Shown: positions 9,208-17,964, counted from the stretch's first letter. The stretch: DNA of 64,000 nt from Actinoplanes sp. KI2 (GCF_025630775.1 NZ_JAOSZE010000028.1:1-64000), one strand, 5' to 3'. Numbers and translations are program-made. Notes: a model not told the origin generated them from the sequence alone.

Positions 9208-9950
9208 GAGGGCTCCTCGAGGTCGGCGTCGAGCGGGGTGCGATGGGTGCCGGTCAGCACGATGTCCCAACGGTAGCCGAGGCTGAACTCCGGGCTGGTC
9301 AGGTCGTGCTCATAGGTCGCGATCAGCATCTGGCGCGCCTTCGGGTCGGTCACCGACTGGAAGATCGGGTCGAGCGGGAAGAGCGGGTCACCCGGGAAGT
9401 ACATCTGGGTCACCAGGCGCTGGGTGAAGTCGGTGCCGAACAGCGAGAAGTGGATGTGCGCCGGCCGCCACGCGTTGAGGTGGTTGCGCCACGGGTACGG
9501 CCCGGGCTGGACGGTGGTGAACTTGTACCACCCGTCGGCGTCGGTCAGGCAGCGTCCCTGCCCGGTGAAGTTCGGGTCGAGCGGAGCCGGGTGCTGGTCG
9601 CGCAGGTGCGCGTACCGGCCGGCGGCGTTCGCCTGCCAGATCTCCACCAGTTGGTGCGCCACCGGCCGGCCGTCGCCGTCCAGCACCCGGCCGCCCACGG
9701 TGATCCGCGAGCCGAGCGGCTCGCCCGCGTGCTGGATGGTCAGGTCGGCCTCGGCCTCGGCCACGTCGGTGTGCCCGAAGCAGGGCGCCCACAGCTCGAC
9801 GCCCTCGGGGTCGACCGGCTGCAACGCCTTGGTGGGATGGCGCAGGATGCTGCTGCGATAGGCCGGGTAGTCGAGGCGCGGCTGGCGGTCGTGCCCGCCG
9901 TCCTGGCCCGCCTGGATCTCGCGGCTGATGTCCGCCTGGGTGGTCGTCAC
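9204..9950 (-). CDS. pcaH: PcaH: protocatechuate 3,4-dioxygenase beta subunit
   Basis: A 248-residue catalytic beta subunit. The iron ligands are visible: Tyr in DGWYKF, Tyr in PGPYPW and both His in RPAHIHFS. The intradiol signature GRVLDGDGRPVAHQLVEIWQ precedes them. GTG at 9950 is the likeliest start since homology begins soon after; no strong ribosome site is seen. It is the first gene of the pcaHGBL operon and is transcribed divergently from the IclR regulator across 86 bp that contain a TTCC-N7-GGAA operator. Confidence 0.95.
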   Translation of the reverse strand: MTTTQADISREIQAGQDGGHDRQPRLDYPAYRSSILRHPTKALQPVDPEGVELWAPCFGHTDVAEAEADLTIQHAGEPLGSRITVGGRVLDGDGRPVAHQLVEIWQANAAGRYAHLRDQHPAPLDPNFTGQGRCLTDADGWYKFTTVQPGPYPWRNHLNAWRPAHIHFSLFGTDFTQRLVTQMYFPGDPLFPLDPIFQSVTDPKARQMLIATYEHDLTSPEFSLGYRWDIVLTGTHRTPLDADLEEPS

Positions 9951-9994
9951 CGGACCGACGCTATTCGCCCGGACCGCCGGGCGCGATACTGGCC

Positions 9995-10009
9995 TTCCAT
10001 TCACCGGAA
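9995..10009. promoter_or_regulatory. IclR-type operator in the pcaH / regulator divergent promoter
   Basis: TTCCATTCACCGGAA is a TTCC-N7-GGAA inverted repeat between pcaH and the regulator. A near copy (TTCCACTCAATGGAA) lies before pobA at 10771-10785. IclR-family operators are commonly palindromes built on TTTCC/GGAAA halves. Two sites flanking the genes the regulator should control make this a likely binding site. Confidence 0.6.
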
Positions 10010-10036
10010 ACACAGCCACCCACCGGAAGGCCGACC

Positions 10037-10789
10037 ATGTCCGCCAGCGTCACCTCGCGCGCCCTCGACCTGCTCGGGGCGTTCGACCCGGACCACCGCA
10101 GCCTCACGCTCAGCGCCCTCGCCCGGCGCGCCGGGCTGCCGCTGGCCACCGCGCACCGGCTGGTCGGCGAGTTGCACCGGTGGGGCGCCCTGGCCCGGCT
10201 GGACTCCGGCGAGTACGTGATCGGCCGCCGGCTGTGGGACCTCGGGCTGCTCGCCCCGGTGCAGGCCGGGTTGCGCCAGGCGGCCTCGCCGTTCCTGCAC
10301 GACCTGTACGGCGCGACCCTGGCCACGGTGCATCTGGCGGTCCGCGACGGCGCCGAGGTGCTGTACATCGACCGGCTCTCCGGGCACGAGTCGGTGCCGG
10401 TCGTCAGCAAGATCGGGTCACGGCTGCCGATGCACGCGACCGGCGTGGGCAAGGTCCTGCTCGCGTACGGGCCGGACGAGGTGCTCGCCGAGGTGCTGGG
10501 CAACCTGACCCGGGTCACCGCGTACACGATCACCCAGCCCGCCCGCCTGCTCGAGCAGATCCGCCGGGTCCGCGTCGAGGGTTACGCGACCACCGGCGAG
10601 GAGATGAGCCTGGGCGCCTGCTCGGTGGCGGTTCCGGTGCGCGGGGCCACCGGCGAGGTGGTGGCGGCGCTCGGCATCGTGGTGCCGGAGCTGCGGCGGG
10701 ACAAGGCCCGCCTGGTCTCGGCGCTGCAGGTGGCGGCGCAGGGCATCACGCGTACGCTGACCGACTCCACTTCCACTCAATGGAAATAG
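10037..10789 (+). CDS. IclR-family regulator of the pca/pob genes (PcaR/PobR-like)
   Basis: A 250-residue IclR regulator. Residues 1-65 form the winged helix-turn-helix (LSALARRAGLPLATAHRLVGEL). Residues 75-245 are the IclR effector-binding domain with the conserved LPMHATGVGKVLLA and EMSLGACSVAVPV motifs. Members such as PcaR, PcaU and PobR sense protocatechuate, 4-hydroxybenzoate or beta-ketoadipate. ATG at 10037 follows GGAAGG. It sits between pcaHGBL (divergent) and pobA (downstream), with matching operators on both sides, so it probably controls both. Whether it represses or activates cannot be read from sequence. Confidence 0.9.
   Translation: MSASVTSRALDLLGAFDPDHRSLTLSALARRAGLPLATAHRLVGELHRWGALARLDSGEYVIGRRLWDLGLLAPVQAGLRQAASPFLHDLYGATLATVHLAVRDGAEVLYIDRLSGHESVPVVSKIGSRLPMHATGVGKVLLAYGPDEVLAEVLGNLTRVTAYTITQPARLLEQIRRVRVEGYATTGEEMSLGACSVAVPVRGATGEVVAALGIVVPELRRDKARLVSALQVAAQGITRTLTDSTSTQWK
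10771..10785. promoter_or_regulatory. Second IclR-type operator, upstream of pobA
   Basis: TTCCACTCAATGGAA matches the site at 9995 at 12 of 15 positions and keeps the TTCC-N7-GGAA symmetry. It lies inside the last codons of the regulator gene, about 45 bp before the pobA start, a good place to control pobA. Confidence 0.6.
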
Positions 10790-10828
10790 AGGGTTGCCGG
10801 TGACACTCGGCACGGGTTGGCTGATGGC

Positions 10829-11986
10829 ATGCGTACCCAGGTCGCCATCATCGGCGCGGGCCCCGCCGGCCTGCTGCTCGCCCACCTGCTCACCCGCAGC
10901 GGCGTCGACTCCGTGGTCCTCGAGACCCGCTCCCAGGAGTACGTCGCGGCCCGGATCCGGGCCGGCATCCTCGAGCAGTCGAGCGTCGACCTGCTCACCG
11001 AGGTGGGCCTCGGCGAGCGGTTGCGAGCGGAAGGCCACGAGCACCGGGGCATCTACCTGAACTGGCCGGGCGAACGGCACCACCTCGACTTCGTCGACCT
11101 CACCGGCCGTACGGTGTGGGTGTATGGCCAGACCGAGGTGCAGAAGGACCTGGTCGCGGCCGGCACCGCCGAGGTTCGCTACGAGGTCACCGAGGTCGCG
11201 CTGCACGACGTCGAGAGCGATCGGCCGTCGGTGACCTACCTCGATCGCGACGGGACCCGGCAGCAACTGGACGCCGACGTGATCGCCGGCTGCGACGGTT
11301 CGTTCGGGCCGAGCCGCAACGCCGTGCCGGCGGCGACGTTCGAGCGCACCTATCCGTACTCCTGGCTCGGCATCCTGGCCGACGTCGCGCCCTCCACCGA
11401 CGAGCTGATCTACGCCTGGCACCCGAACGGGTTCGCCCTGCATTCGATGCGCTCCCCCACGGTCAGCCGCCTCTACCTGCAGGTGCCCAACGGCACCGAC
11501 CCCGCTTCCTGGTCCGACGACCGGATCTGGACGGAGCTGGCGCTGCGCCTCGGCCACGGGCACGACGGCTGGAAGCTCACCCCCGGGCCGATCACCGACA
11601 AGAGCGTGCTGCCGATGCGCAGCTACGTGCAGACGCCGATGCGGCACGGCAATCTCTTCCTGGCCGGGGACGCCGCGCACATCGTGCCGCCGACCGGCGC
11701 CAAGGGACTCAACCTGGCGATCGCCGACGTGGCGCTGCTGTCCCGGGCGCTGGTCGCCCGCTTCGCCGCGCAGGATCGCACGCTGGTCGACTCGTACTCC
11801 GACGACGCTCTTCGCCGCGTCTGGCGGTGCACGCATTTCTCCTGGTGGATGACGACGATGCTGCACGTCGGCGACGATCCGTTCGACGCCCAGTTGCAGC
11901 TCTCCCAGCTGCGCTGGGTCACGTCCTCCCCGGCCGGGGCGACCGGTCTGGCCGAGAACTACGCGGGCCTGCCGATCGGTTTCTAG
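10829..11986 (+). CDS. pobA: PobA: 4-hydroxybenzoate 3-monooxygenase
   Basis: A 385-residue flavoprotein that hydroxylates 4-hydroxybenzoate to protocatechuate using FAD and NAD(P)H, feeding the pca genes. It shows the three class A flavoprotein hydroxylase motifs: GAGPAG near residue 10, the DG motif in GCDGSFGPSR, and the GD motif in LAGDAAHIVPPTGAKG. Length is normal for PobA (about 390). ATG at 10829 is preferred over an in-frame TTG at 10817; neither has a good ribosome site. It follows the IclR regulator on the same strand by 39 bp. Confidence 0.95.
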   Translation: MRTQVAIIGAGPAGLLLAHLLTRSGVDSVVLETRSQEYVAARIRAGILEQSSVDLLTEVGLGERLRAEGHEHRGIYLNWPGERHHLDFVDLTGRTVWVYGQTEVQKDLVAAGTAEVRYEVTEVALHDVESDRPSVTYLDRDGTRQQLDADVIAGCDGSFGPSRNAVPAATFERTYPYSWLGILADVAPSTDELIYAWHPNGFALHSMRSPTVSRLYLQVPNGTDPASWSDDRIWTELALRLGHGHDGWKLTPGPITDKSVLPMRSYVQTPMRHGNLFLAGDAAHIVPPTGAKGLNLAIADVALLSRALVARFAAQDRTLVDSYSDDALRRVWRCTHFSWWMTTMLHVGDDPFDAQLQLSQLRWVTSSPAGATGLAENYAGLPIGF

Positions 11987-11990
11987 CCCG

Positions 11991-12052
11991 TTTCTCGCGA
12001 CCCGTCAGGCAGGAAAGCGTCTTTCTCGCGACCCGTCAGGCAGGAAAGCGTC
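11991..12052. repeat. 31-bp direct repeat, two perfect copies
   Basis: Two identical, directly abutting 31-bp units (11991-12021 and 12022-12052, each starting TTTCTCGCGACCC) lie between the pobA stop and a strong hairpin. No coding role is evident. It looks like a recent slippage duplication. Confidence 0.85.
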
Positions 12053-12081
12053 GCCGCGGAGTTTGGAACCCCGCGGCGACG
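12049..12081. terminator. Bidirectional terminator between pobA and the esterase
   Basis: A perfect 11-bp stem (CGTCGCCGCGG with CCGCGGCGACG) and 11-base loop sit between two convergent genes, so it can terminate both. No U-tract on either side. Confidence 0.75.
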
Positions 12082-12109
12082 CCGGTACCCGATCGGGCGG
12101 TGGCCCCGA

Positions 12110-13465
12110 TCAGGCGGTGGTGCAAGCCGTGCCGTTGAGCGCATACCCGGTCGGTGCGCCGCTGTTGCCGGTGTGCGTGGCCTGGAAGCCGATCGTGGTC
12201 GATCCGCCCGCCGCGAGCGCGCCGTTGTACGACATGTTCGTGGCCGTGACCTGCCCGGACGTCGGGCTGTAGGTGGCGTTCCAGCCGCTGGTGATGGTCT
12301 GGCCGGAGGGCAGCGTGAAGGTCAGCCGCCAGCCGTTGAGCGCGGTCGAGCTGGTGTTGGTGATGGTGAGGTTCGCGGTCAGGCCGGTGTTCCACGCGCT
12401 GACCTGCGACGTCACCTTGCACGCGCCACCGGTCGGCGGGGTCGTCGGCGGAGTGGTGGGCGGGGTGGTCGGCGGAGTGGTGGGCGGCGTTGTCGGCGGG
12501 GTCGTGGGCGGCGACGTCGGCGTGGTGCCGTCGAGGCCGAAGAACGAGATCGCCATCTTCGCCTGGCCGGAGAGCGGCAGCGAATGACCGACGCCGGCGA
12601 CGCTGATCCCCTCGACCGGCGCCTGGGTCGTGTTCGAACCGTATCGGGTCCGGGTCCACCCGGACTGCGGCGTGTCAGTGGCGACCGGGGTCTGGCTCAC
12701 GCCGAGCACGTTGGTCCACTGCTTGATCTCTTCGCCGAAGTTGTTGTAGTTCAGCGTCGTGTCGGCGGTGCCGTGGAACAGTTGCATGCGCGGGCGTGCG
12801 CCGGAGTAGCCCGGGTACGAGCCGCGGGCCGCGTCGCCCCACTGCTGAGCGGTCTTGCTCACCTGACCGTTCGCGCACGCGCTGCTCCAGCCGGCCTGGT
12901 TCGCCGGGTTGCTCGGGTCTCCCGCACTCGCGGCGAAGCAGGTGTCGGGAACACCCATGAAGGCCGCCCCGGCCGCGAAGACATCCGGGTAGTCGGCGAG
13001 CATCACGTTGGTCATCATGGCGCCGGAGGACGCACCGGTCACGAACGTACGCGCGGTGTTGGTGTGGTAGGTGTTCTGCACGTACTTGACCATCGAGACG
13101 ATGCCGACCGGATCGCTGTTTCCGTTGTGCGTCAGGGCGCCCGAGGACGAGACGTCCCAGCACGATCCCGATCGGACGGTGGACGGGTAGATGACGATGA
13201 AGCCGTACTGGTCGGCGAGCGAGTGGAACTCGGTGCCGGAGTAGAACGCCGGGCCGGAGCCGGTGCAGTAGTGCAGGGCGACCAGCAGCCCCGGGTTCGC
13301 GGCGAGCCGGTCGGGCACGTAGAGGTACATCCGGATGCCGGTCGGGTTGGTCCCGAAACCGGTCACTTCCTGCAGCGAAGCCGCGGCGGCGGGGGAGGCC
13401 GGGAGGGCCACCAGCCCGAGGATGACCGCTGCGGCCGCGGCGAAGCTGGCGAGCAGTTTCTTCAT
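12110..13465 (-). CDS. Secreted CE1 acetylxylan esterase with CBM2
   Basis: A 451-residue exported esterase. Residues 1-28 are a signal peptide (cleavage after AAA). Residues 30-320 form a CE1 alpha/beta-hydrolase domain with nucleophile Ser146 in GASSGAMM, an oxyanion region LHYCTGSG and His in GVGHSLP. The blocks LADQYGFIVIYPS and SCWDVSS are those of fungal and actinobacterial acetylxylan esterases; databases also call this family PHB depolymerase-like. A Thr-Pro linker (seven PTTP units) leads to a C-terminal CBM2 (about 350-451) with SAWNTGLTANLTI. It should deacetylate xylan beside the upstream xylanase. The feruloyl esterase alternative is not excluded. Confidence 0.85.
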   Translation of the reverse strand: MKKLLASFAAAAAVILGLVALPASPAAAASLQEVTGFGTNPTGIRMYLYVPDRLAANPGLLVALHYCTGSGPAFYSGTEFHSLADQYGFIVIYPSTVRSGSCWDVSSSGALTHNGNSDPVGIVSMVKYVQNTYHTNTARTFVTGASSGAMMTNVMLADYPDVFAAGAAFMGVPDTCFAASAGDPSNPANQAGWSSACANGQVSKTAQQWGDAARGSYPGYSGARPRMQLFHGTADTTLNYNNFGEEIKQWTNVLGVSQTPVATDTPQSGWTRTRYGSNTTQAPVEGISVAGVGHSLPLSGQAKMAISFFGLDGTTPTSPPTTPPTTPPTTPPTTPPTTPPTTPPTGGACKVTSQVSAWNTGLTANLTITNTSSTALNGWRLTFTLPSGQTITSGWNATYSPTSGQVTATNMSYNGALAAGGSTTIGFQATHTGNSGAPTGYALNGTACTTA

Positions 13466-13518
13466 GGTGAGGTCCTTCGGGAGCGTCTTCGGTGGGGGCG
13501 GTGCGGACGGGACGCGGG

Positions 13519-13604
13519 AGGTCGGCGAGGGCGGTGCGACGACGCGGCCAGGGGACGCGGCAGGTCGGCGAGGACGGTGGGACGACGCGGCCAGGGGACG
13601 CCGG
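13519..13604. repeat. 43-bp direct repeat, two imperfect copies
   Basis: Between the xylanase and the esterase, units at 13519-13561 and 13562-13604 both begin AGGTCGGCGAGG and share most positions. The rest of the 168-bp gap is GC-rich with no obvious promoter, so the two genes may be cotranscribed. Confidence 0.75.
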
Positions 13605-13633
13605 ACGGGAGGCATCCCCTAGCCGCGTCCGGC

Positions 13634-15040
13634 TCAGCGAGCGGTACAGGCGGGCGTGCCGGACGGACCCGTTCCGGTTCCCTGGAAACCGAACTCGGTG
13701 TACGCGCCGGCCCCGACCGAGCCGTTGTAGCTGACGTTGGTGAAGCTCACCGAGCCGCTGCTACCACTGGCAGTGGCGTTCCAGGTGTTGGTGACGGCGG
13801 CCCCGCTGGGCAGGGTCAGCGCGACGGTCCAGCCCTTGAGCGCGGTCGAGCCTGCGGCCACCCGGATCGTGGCCACGAAACCACCGTTCCATTGGTTGAG
13901 CGAGACGGTGGCGCTGCAGCCCGAGCCGGTCGGCGGGGTGGTCGGAACCGAGGTGGGCGGCGTCGTGGGCGGCGTCGTCCCCTCGGTCGTGGGCGGCGTC
14001 GTGGGCGGGGTGGTCGTCCCGCCCGCGTTGAGCGCGTTCAACGTGGAGTCGTACGCGGCCTTCTTGTTGCCGTTGCCGTCGAACAGCAGCGGCGTGTCGC
14101 CGGAACGCCACGAGTCCGAGTCGCGGATGCCCCAGACGGTGATGCCGTTGCAGCGGCTCACCGCGAGACAGGCACGAACCACGCTTGCGTACGTGTTGGC
14201 CTGCGCGGTGCCCGACCCGGCGATGTCCAGCTCGGTGATCTGCACGTCGACCCCGAGATCGGCGAACCGCTGGAGGTTCGACTGGTAGTCGCTGGGCAGC
14301 GGCGACGCCGAGTTGATGTGCGACTGGAAACCGACGCAGTCGATCGGGACGCCGCGCGACTTGAAGTCCTTGACCATGTTGTAGATGGCGGTCGACTTCG
14401 CGTTGACGCCGTCGGTGTTGTAGTCGTTGTAGCAGAGCTTGGCGCCCGAGTCGGCGGCGCGCGCGGCCTTGAACGCGGCCTCGATCCAGTCGTTGCCGGT
14501 GGCCTGCAGGTTGGACTGGCGCCGGGAGCCGTCGCCGTTGTCGCTGAACGCCTCGTTCACCACGTCCCAGGAGTAGATCTTGCCCTTGTAGTGGCCGGCG
14601 ACGTTGGTGATGTGGTTGAGCATCGCGTTGCGCAGCGCGGTGCCGGAGAGGCTCTGCACCCAGCCCGGCTGCTGTGAGTGCCAGGCGAGCGCGTGGCCGC
14701 GGATGCGCATGTTGTGCGACTGGGCGTGGCTGACGATCTGATCGGCGCTGCTGTAGGAGAACGAGTTCTGCGAGGGCTCGGTGGCGTCCCACTTCATCTC
14801 GTTCTCGGGGGTGACCATGTTGAACTCGCGATCGAGGATCGTCGAGTAGACCGAGTCGCTCAGCTTGTACGCGGCGACGGCGGTGCCGAAGTAGCGGCCG
14901 GTGGCGGCCGCCGAGGCGCCGAGCGTGGTGGCCGCTTCGGCATTGCCCGTCGCCATGATCATCGAGCCCGCCGCGGCGAGGAGCGCGGCGGAGGCGGAGA
15001 GGGTGGCGGCGAGGACGCGCCGCCGGGGGGAACGGTTCAT
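13634..15040 (-). CDS. Secreted GH10 endo-1,4-beta-xylanase with CBM2
   Basis: A 468-residue xylanase. Residues 1-36 are a signal peptide ending AEA. Residues 40-340 are a GH10 barrel: acid/base Glu163 in WDVVNEAF, nucleophile Glu270 in ITELDIA, substrate residues in NEMKWDATEP and RGHALAWHSQ. A Thr/Pro linker of about 35 residues joins a C-terminal CBM2 (LNQWNGGFVATIRV). It cleaves the xylan backbone outside the cell. ATG follows GGAAGGA. A CebR-like palindrome 124 bp upstream suggests induction by xylo- or cello-oligosaccharides. It is transcribed toward the acetylxylan esterase gene. Confidence 0.95.
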   Translation of the reverse strand: MNRSPRRRVLAATLSASAALLAAAGSMIMATGNAEAATTLGASAAATGRYFGTAVAAYKLSDSVYSTILDREFNMVTPENEMKWDATEPSQNSFSYSSADQIVSHAQSHNMRIRGHALAWHSQQPGWVQSLSGTALRNAMLNHITNVAGHYKGKIYSWDVVNEAFSDNGDGSRRQSNLQATGNDWIEAAFKAARAADSGAKLCYNDYNTDGVNAKSTAIYNMVKDFKSRGVPIDCVGFQSHINSASPLPSDYQSNLQRFADLGVDVQITELDIAGSGTAQANTYASVVRACLAVSRCNGITVWGIRDSDSWRSGDTPLLFDGNGNKKAAYDSTLNALNAGGTTTPPTTPPTTEGTTPPTTPPTSVPTTPPTGSGCSATVSLNQWNGGFVATIRVAAGSTALKGWTVALTLPSGAAVTNTWNATASGSSGSVSFTNVSYNGSVGAGAYTEFGFQGTGTGPSGTPACTAR

Positions 15041-15343
15041 GATTCCTTCCAGCTGTGCAGGGGGACGGGCGGATGCCGATACAGCAGAAAGTGATCCGGA
15101 TCGATCGAAACATTAACGCCACGTTCCGGAAATCTCAATACCGTCTTCCTTGCATGCTGATCTTGGGAACGCTCCCATGGCCCGTTTTGCGGGCTTTTAT
15201 CTGCTATTACGCGGCGCTTTGAACGTCCTCGTGTTCCGGAAGTTTCGGCGGCTGTCCGATTGACACCGTTGACACATGGGAATGAACCGTTTCAGGGTCG
15301 ACCCATCACCGGCGCCCGCTTGCGCCCCTCGGTCATGTCGCGA
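15041..15343. other. Upstream region of the xylanase
   Basis: This stretch has no gene. It carries the xylanase promoter region read leftward, the CebR-like palindrome, a possible small hairpin (GCCCG-TTTTG-CGGGC at about 15181-15195) and, near 15237, a GGAAGTTTC element of the kind reported in actinomycete xylanase promoters. Base composition is clearly more AT-rich than the flanks. Confidence 0.5.
15164..15177. promoter_or_regulatory. CebR-like LacI-family operator
   Basis: TGGGAACGCTCCCA differs at one position from the known CebR box TGGGAGCGCTCCCA, the operator that represses cellulase and cello-oligosaccharide genes in streptomycetes. It lies upstream of the xylanase. No cebR gene is in the window. 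Confidence 0.7.
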
Positions 15344-15901
15344 TCAGGCGGTCTGCGACGTCGATGCCGGTCGTTGCGCCGGCTTCGCGGCGGTGACGGC
15401 CGGCCTCGCGAGCGGCCACATCGCGCCCAGGATCAGCAGCGCCGCCAACGGCAACAGGTCGAGGTTGATGCTGATCGCGGTATACCCGGCGAAGAACAGC
15501 ATCGGGCTCCACACCGGAACCCGCCCGGCGGCGACCTGCAGGCTGAGCAGACCGATCATGCCGAGCACAAACCCGATCGGAACGATCGGTTGCAGCACGT
15601 CCGGGAGCGGATAGGTGGCCGCGAACGACCTCGACAGATCACCGATGATCACCCAGATCATGCCGCCGGCCCCGAACACGGCGACCGCCGCCGCCACGAG
15701 CGCGGTGCGCCGGCCGAGCGTCGCACGGCGGTACAACGCGACGGCAAGGAGCGCGAACGTCACCATCGACGCGAGAAACGCGAGGTGGCCGACATTCCAG
15801 GCGAGGCTGCCCTTGTGGTGGTGCCCGTCCCGCCCGTCGATCCAGCGCAGGACACCGTAGGCCAGCAGGAACAGCGGTGCGGCGAAGGCCATCGATCTCA
15901 T
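15344..15901 (-). CDS. Hypothetical multi-pass membrane protein
   Basis: A 185-residue integral membrane protein with about six hydrophobic helices (MAFAAPLFLLAYGVL, LAFLASMVTFALLAVALY, ALVAAAVAVFGAGGMIWVII and others) and a short Ala/Thr/Pro tail. One loop is rich in His and Asp (DGRDGHHHKG). No family is recognised; it might be a small integral membrane sensor or transporter subunit, without proof. It follows the P-loop kinase-like gene by about 60 bp on the same strand. Confidence 0.65.
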   Translation of the reverse strand: MRSMAFAAPLFLLAYGVLRWIDGRDGHHHKGSLAWNVGHLAFLASMVTFALLAVALYRRATLGRRTALVAAAVAVFGAGGMIWVIIGDLSRSFAATYPLPDVLQPIVPIGFVLGMIGLLSLQVAAGRVPVWSPMLFFAGYTAISINLDLLPLAALLILGAMWPLARPAVTAAKPAQRPASTSQTA

Positions 15902-15961
15902 GGCCCGAGCCTAGGAACCGCCACACCCGAGAAGGCATCGGTGAAGTCCCGGTCCGTCCCC

Positions 15962-16489
15962 CTAGGGCCGAACCCTGGTGGCGGTTTCGATCAGTTCCGT
16001 ACGCCGCGCCAGCGCCCCCGGCGGCACCTCCACCAACTCGAAGCCAAGCTCCCGATACGCCCGCTCGTGAATCCGCTCGAAACCGATCGACTGCTCGAAA
16101 GTGATCCGCCGCGCGGCCGTAGGTTCCACAAACCCCAGATTGCGTACGAGGAATGCCGTGCGCTCATAACCGTCGACCGCGTCGAGCAGCCCGGCCGGCA
16201 CGGGCAGTTCGGCGTACCGGCAGAGCGCCAGCGTGCACACCGGCGACCGATCGAAAAAGACCACTTCCGCGCCGTACGCCTCGGCGATCCGTCGCCGCCG
16301 CCGCTGCAGGTCGAGAATCCGCTCGGCGAACCCGGCGGTCTCCCACGGCCGAGGGTCGCCGAGCGCCTGCCCGAGCGCGATCACGTCGGTGGCCGCCTCC
16401 TCGACGACGGCGTGCCCGTCCGCCTCGAGCTGCCGCAGGATCGCGGTCTTCCCCGATCCGGGCGTGCCGGTGAGGATGTAGGCGCGCAT
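15962..16489 (-). CDS. AAA-type P-loop ATPase/kinase-like protein
   Basis: A 175-residue cytoplasmic P-loop protein. The Walker A motif is GTPGSGKT at residues 7-14, and a Walker B-like VVFFDRSP follows near residue 80. The layout matches the AAA_28/ATPase-kinase group that includes NadR-like domains, whose substrates are mostly unknown. ATG at 16489 places the P-loop at the very N-terminus, as is typical. Its role here is not evident; neighbours give no pathway. Confidence 0.75.
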   Translation of the reverse strand: MRAYILTGTPGSGKTAILRQLEADGHAVVEEAATDVIALGQALGDPRPWETAGFAERILDLQRRRRRIAEAYGAEVVFFDRSPVCTLALCRYAELPVPAGLLDAVDGYERTAFLVRNLGFVEPTAARRITFEQSIGFERIHERAYRELGFELVEVPPGALARRTELIETATRVRP

Positions 16490-16630
16490 GCCCGCATCGT
16501 CCCACCACGACGGTCGGCCTCGCGCGCACCGCGGCGCCTCTGCCCCGCCGATCGGGCGGCAGCGCCCAGTTCCCACGGCCACGACGGGCCACCCGCCCCA
16601 CTCCCCCCGGCCCGTCACTCGCGCGGGCGT

Positions 16631-17922
16631 TCACCCTTTCGGCGACAAGGTCGAGGTAGACAAGTCCCGCTCGGCAGCGACCGGTATCACGGCGGCCGCG
16701 GCGAGCGGGAACGCGATCGTCGCGGCGAACGCGACGCCGTAGCCAGCCGCGCCGACGACCGTGGCCATGACCGGGACGGTGGCGGTGCCGACCAGGCTCT
16801 GGGCGGTGTTCTGCACGCCCATGGCCCGGCCGGCCCAGGCGCCGCCGGCCCGTTCGGCCACCGCGGTGAAGGCCAGCCCATTCGGACTGACGGTCATGAT
16901 CCCGGCCGCCAGCAACGCGGCCACCGCCGCCGCATCGGGCCCGGCCGACAGCAGCGCTAGCGCGACCGCGATGGCCAGCGCGACGTGGCGCATCGGCCGC
17001 AGCCGCGCACCGATCCGATCCGACCACCAGCCGGCCACGAGCCGGGCGAGTGCACCCCCGACCTGGGTCGCCGCGAGCAACCGGCCGGCCTCACCTGCCT
17101 GCCAGCCGTGGTCGTCGACCAGGTACACCAGCGCGAACGTCGCCACAGTGACCTGCGGAACGACAAGCAGCGCGCTCGCCGCATGGATCCGCCACAGCAC
17201 GGCCGTGCGGTAGGGCGAACCGACCCGGCCAACACGCTCCGCACCCTGGCGAGTCGCAGCCGCACCCGTACCCGCACCTGCACCCGCAGCACCCTCGCGA
17301 GCCGCACCCGCGACGCGCGCTTCGTCCGCTGCGCCGGCCGTATCGACGGCGCGACCCGAGGGCGCGGCGGCCGGCATCGGCGGGTCACGCGCGACCACCG
17401 CGGCTGAAGCGCTCGCGAAAGGCACAACGCCGCCAGGAAACCGAGCGCGAACGACCGGCCCAGCACCGGCAGGGTCAGCGCCGCGATCGCCACTCCCAAC
17501 GGCAGCGAGGTCTGTCGCAGCCCCATCGCCAACCCCCGCTCGCGGGCCGCGAACCAGCGGAGAATCAGTCGCCCGCTCGACGCCTGCACCGCCCCGCCGG
17601 ACGCCCCCGCGAGGAAGAGGCAGACGGCGAGCGGAACCATCTCGGTGACGCCCGTGGTGACCAGCAGAACCAGACCGGCCCCGCCCAGACCGATCGTCAT
17701 CACCCACCGCTCACCCCAGCGGTCGGCGGCCGCGCCCCAGGCGATCAGCGTGACCAGCATCCCGGCGACCGGCGAGGCCGTGACGACGCCGGCCTGGGCG
17801 AGCGTGAACCCCTCGGCGCGCAGGGCCGGGATGAGGAACGGCAGCCCGAACTGGACCGCACAGCTCGCGGTCAACGCGACCATCCCCGCCACCAGAACGG
17901 CCCACCGCCGCCGATCAGCCAT
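16631..17922 (-). pseudogene. MFS transporter gene interrupted by a frameshift
   Basis: The 5' half (17922 to about 17425) encodes six helices of an MFS permease, with WGAAADRWGERW as the loop 2-3 signature and RGLAMGLRQTSLPLGVAI. After Leu-Cys at about 17422 the frame turns into nonsense, while the downstream frame continues correctly (FASASAAVVARDPP, then helices 7-12 to 16631). Loss of one base near 17421 explains it and would read LC-x-FASAS. The central loop is long and Ala/Gly-rich. It follows the nitrate reductase gene by 42 bp, so it may have been a nitrate/nitrite or related carrier. A sequencing error is possible. Confidence 0.75.
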
Positions 17923-17964
17923 CGCGCTCCCGCCCCATGACCGGACTCTAGGCCGGTCCCCGGT

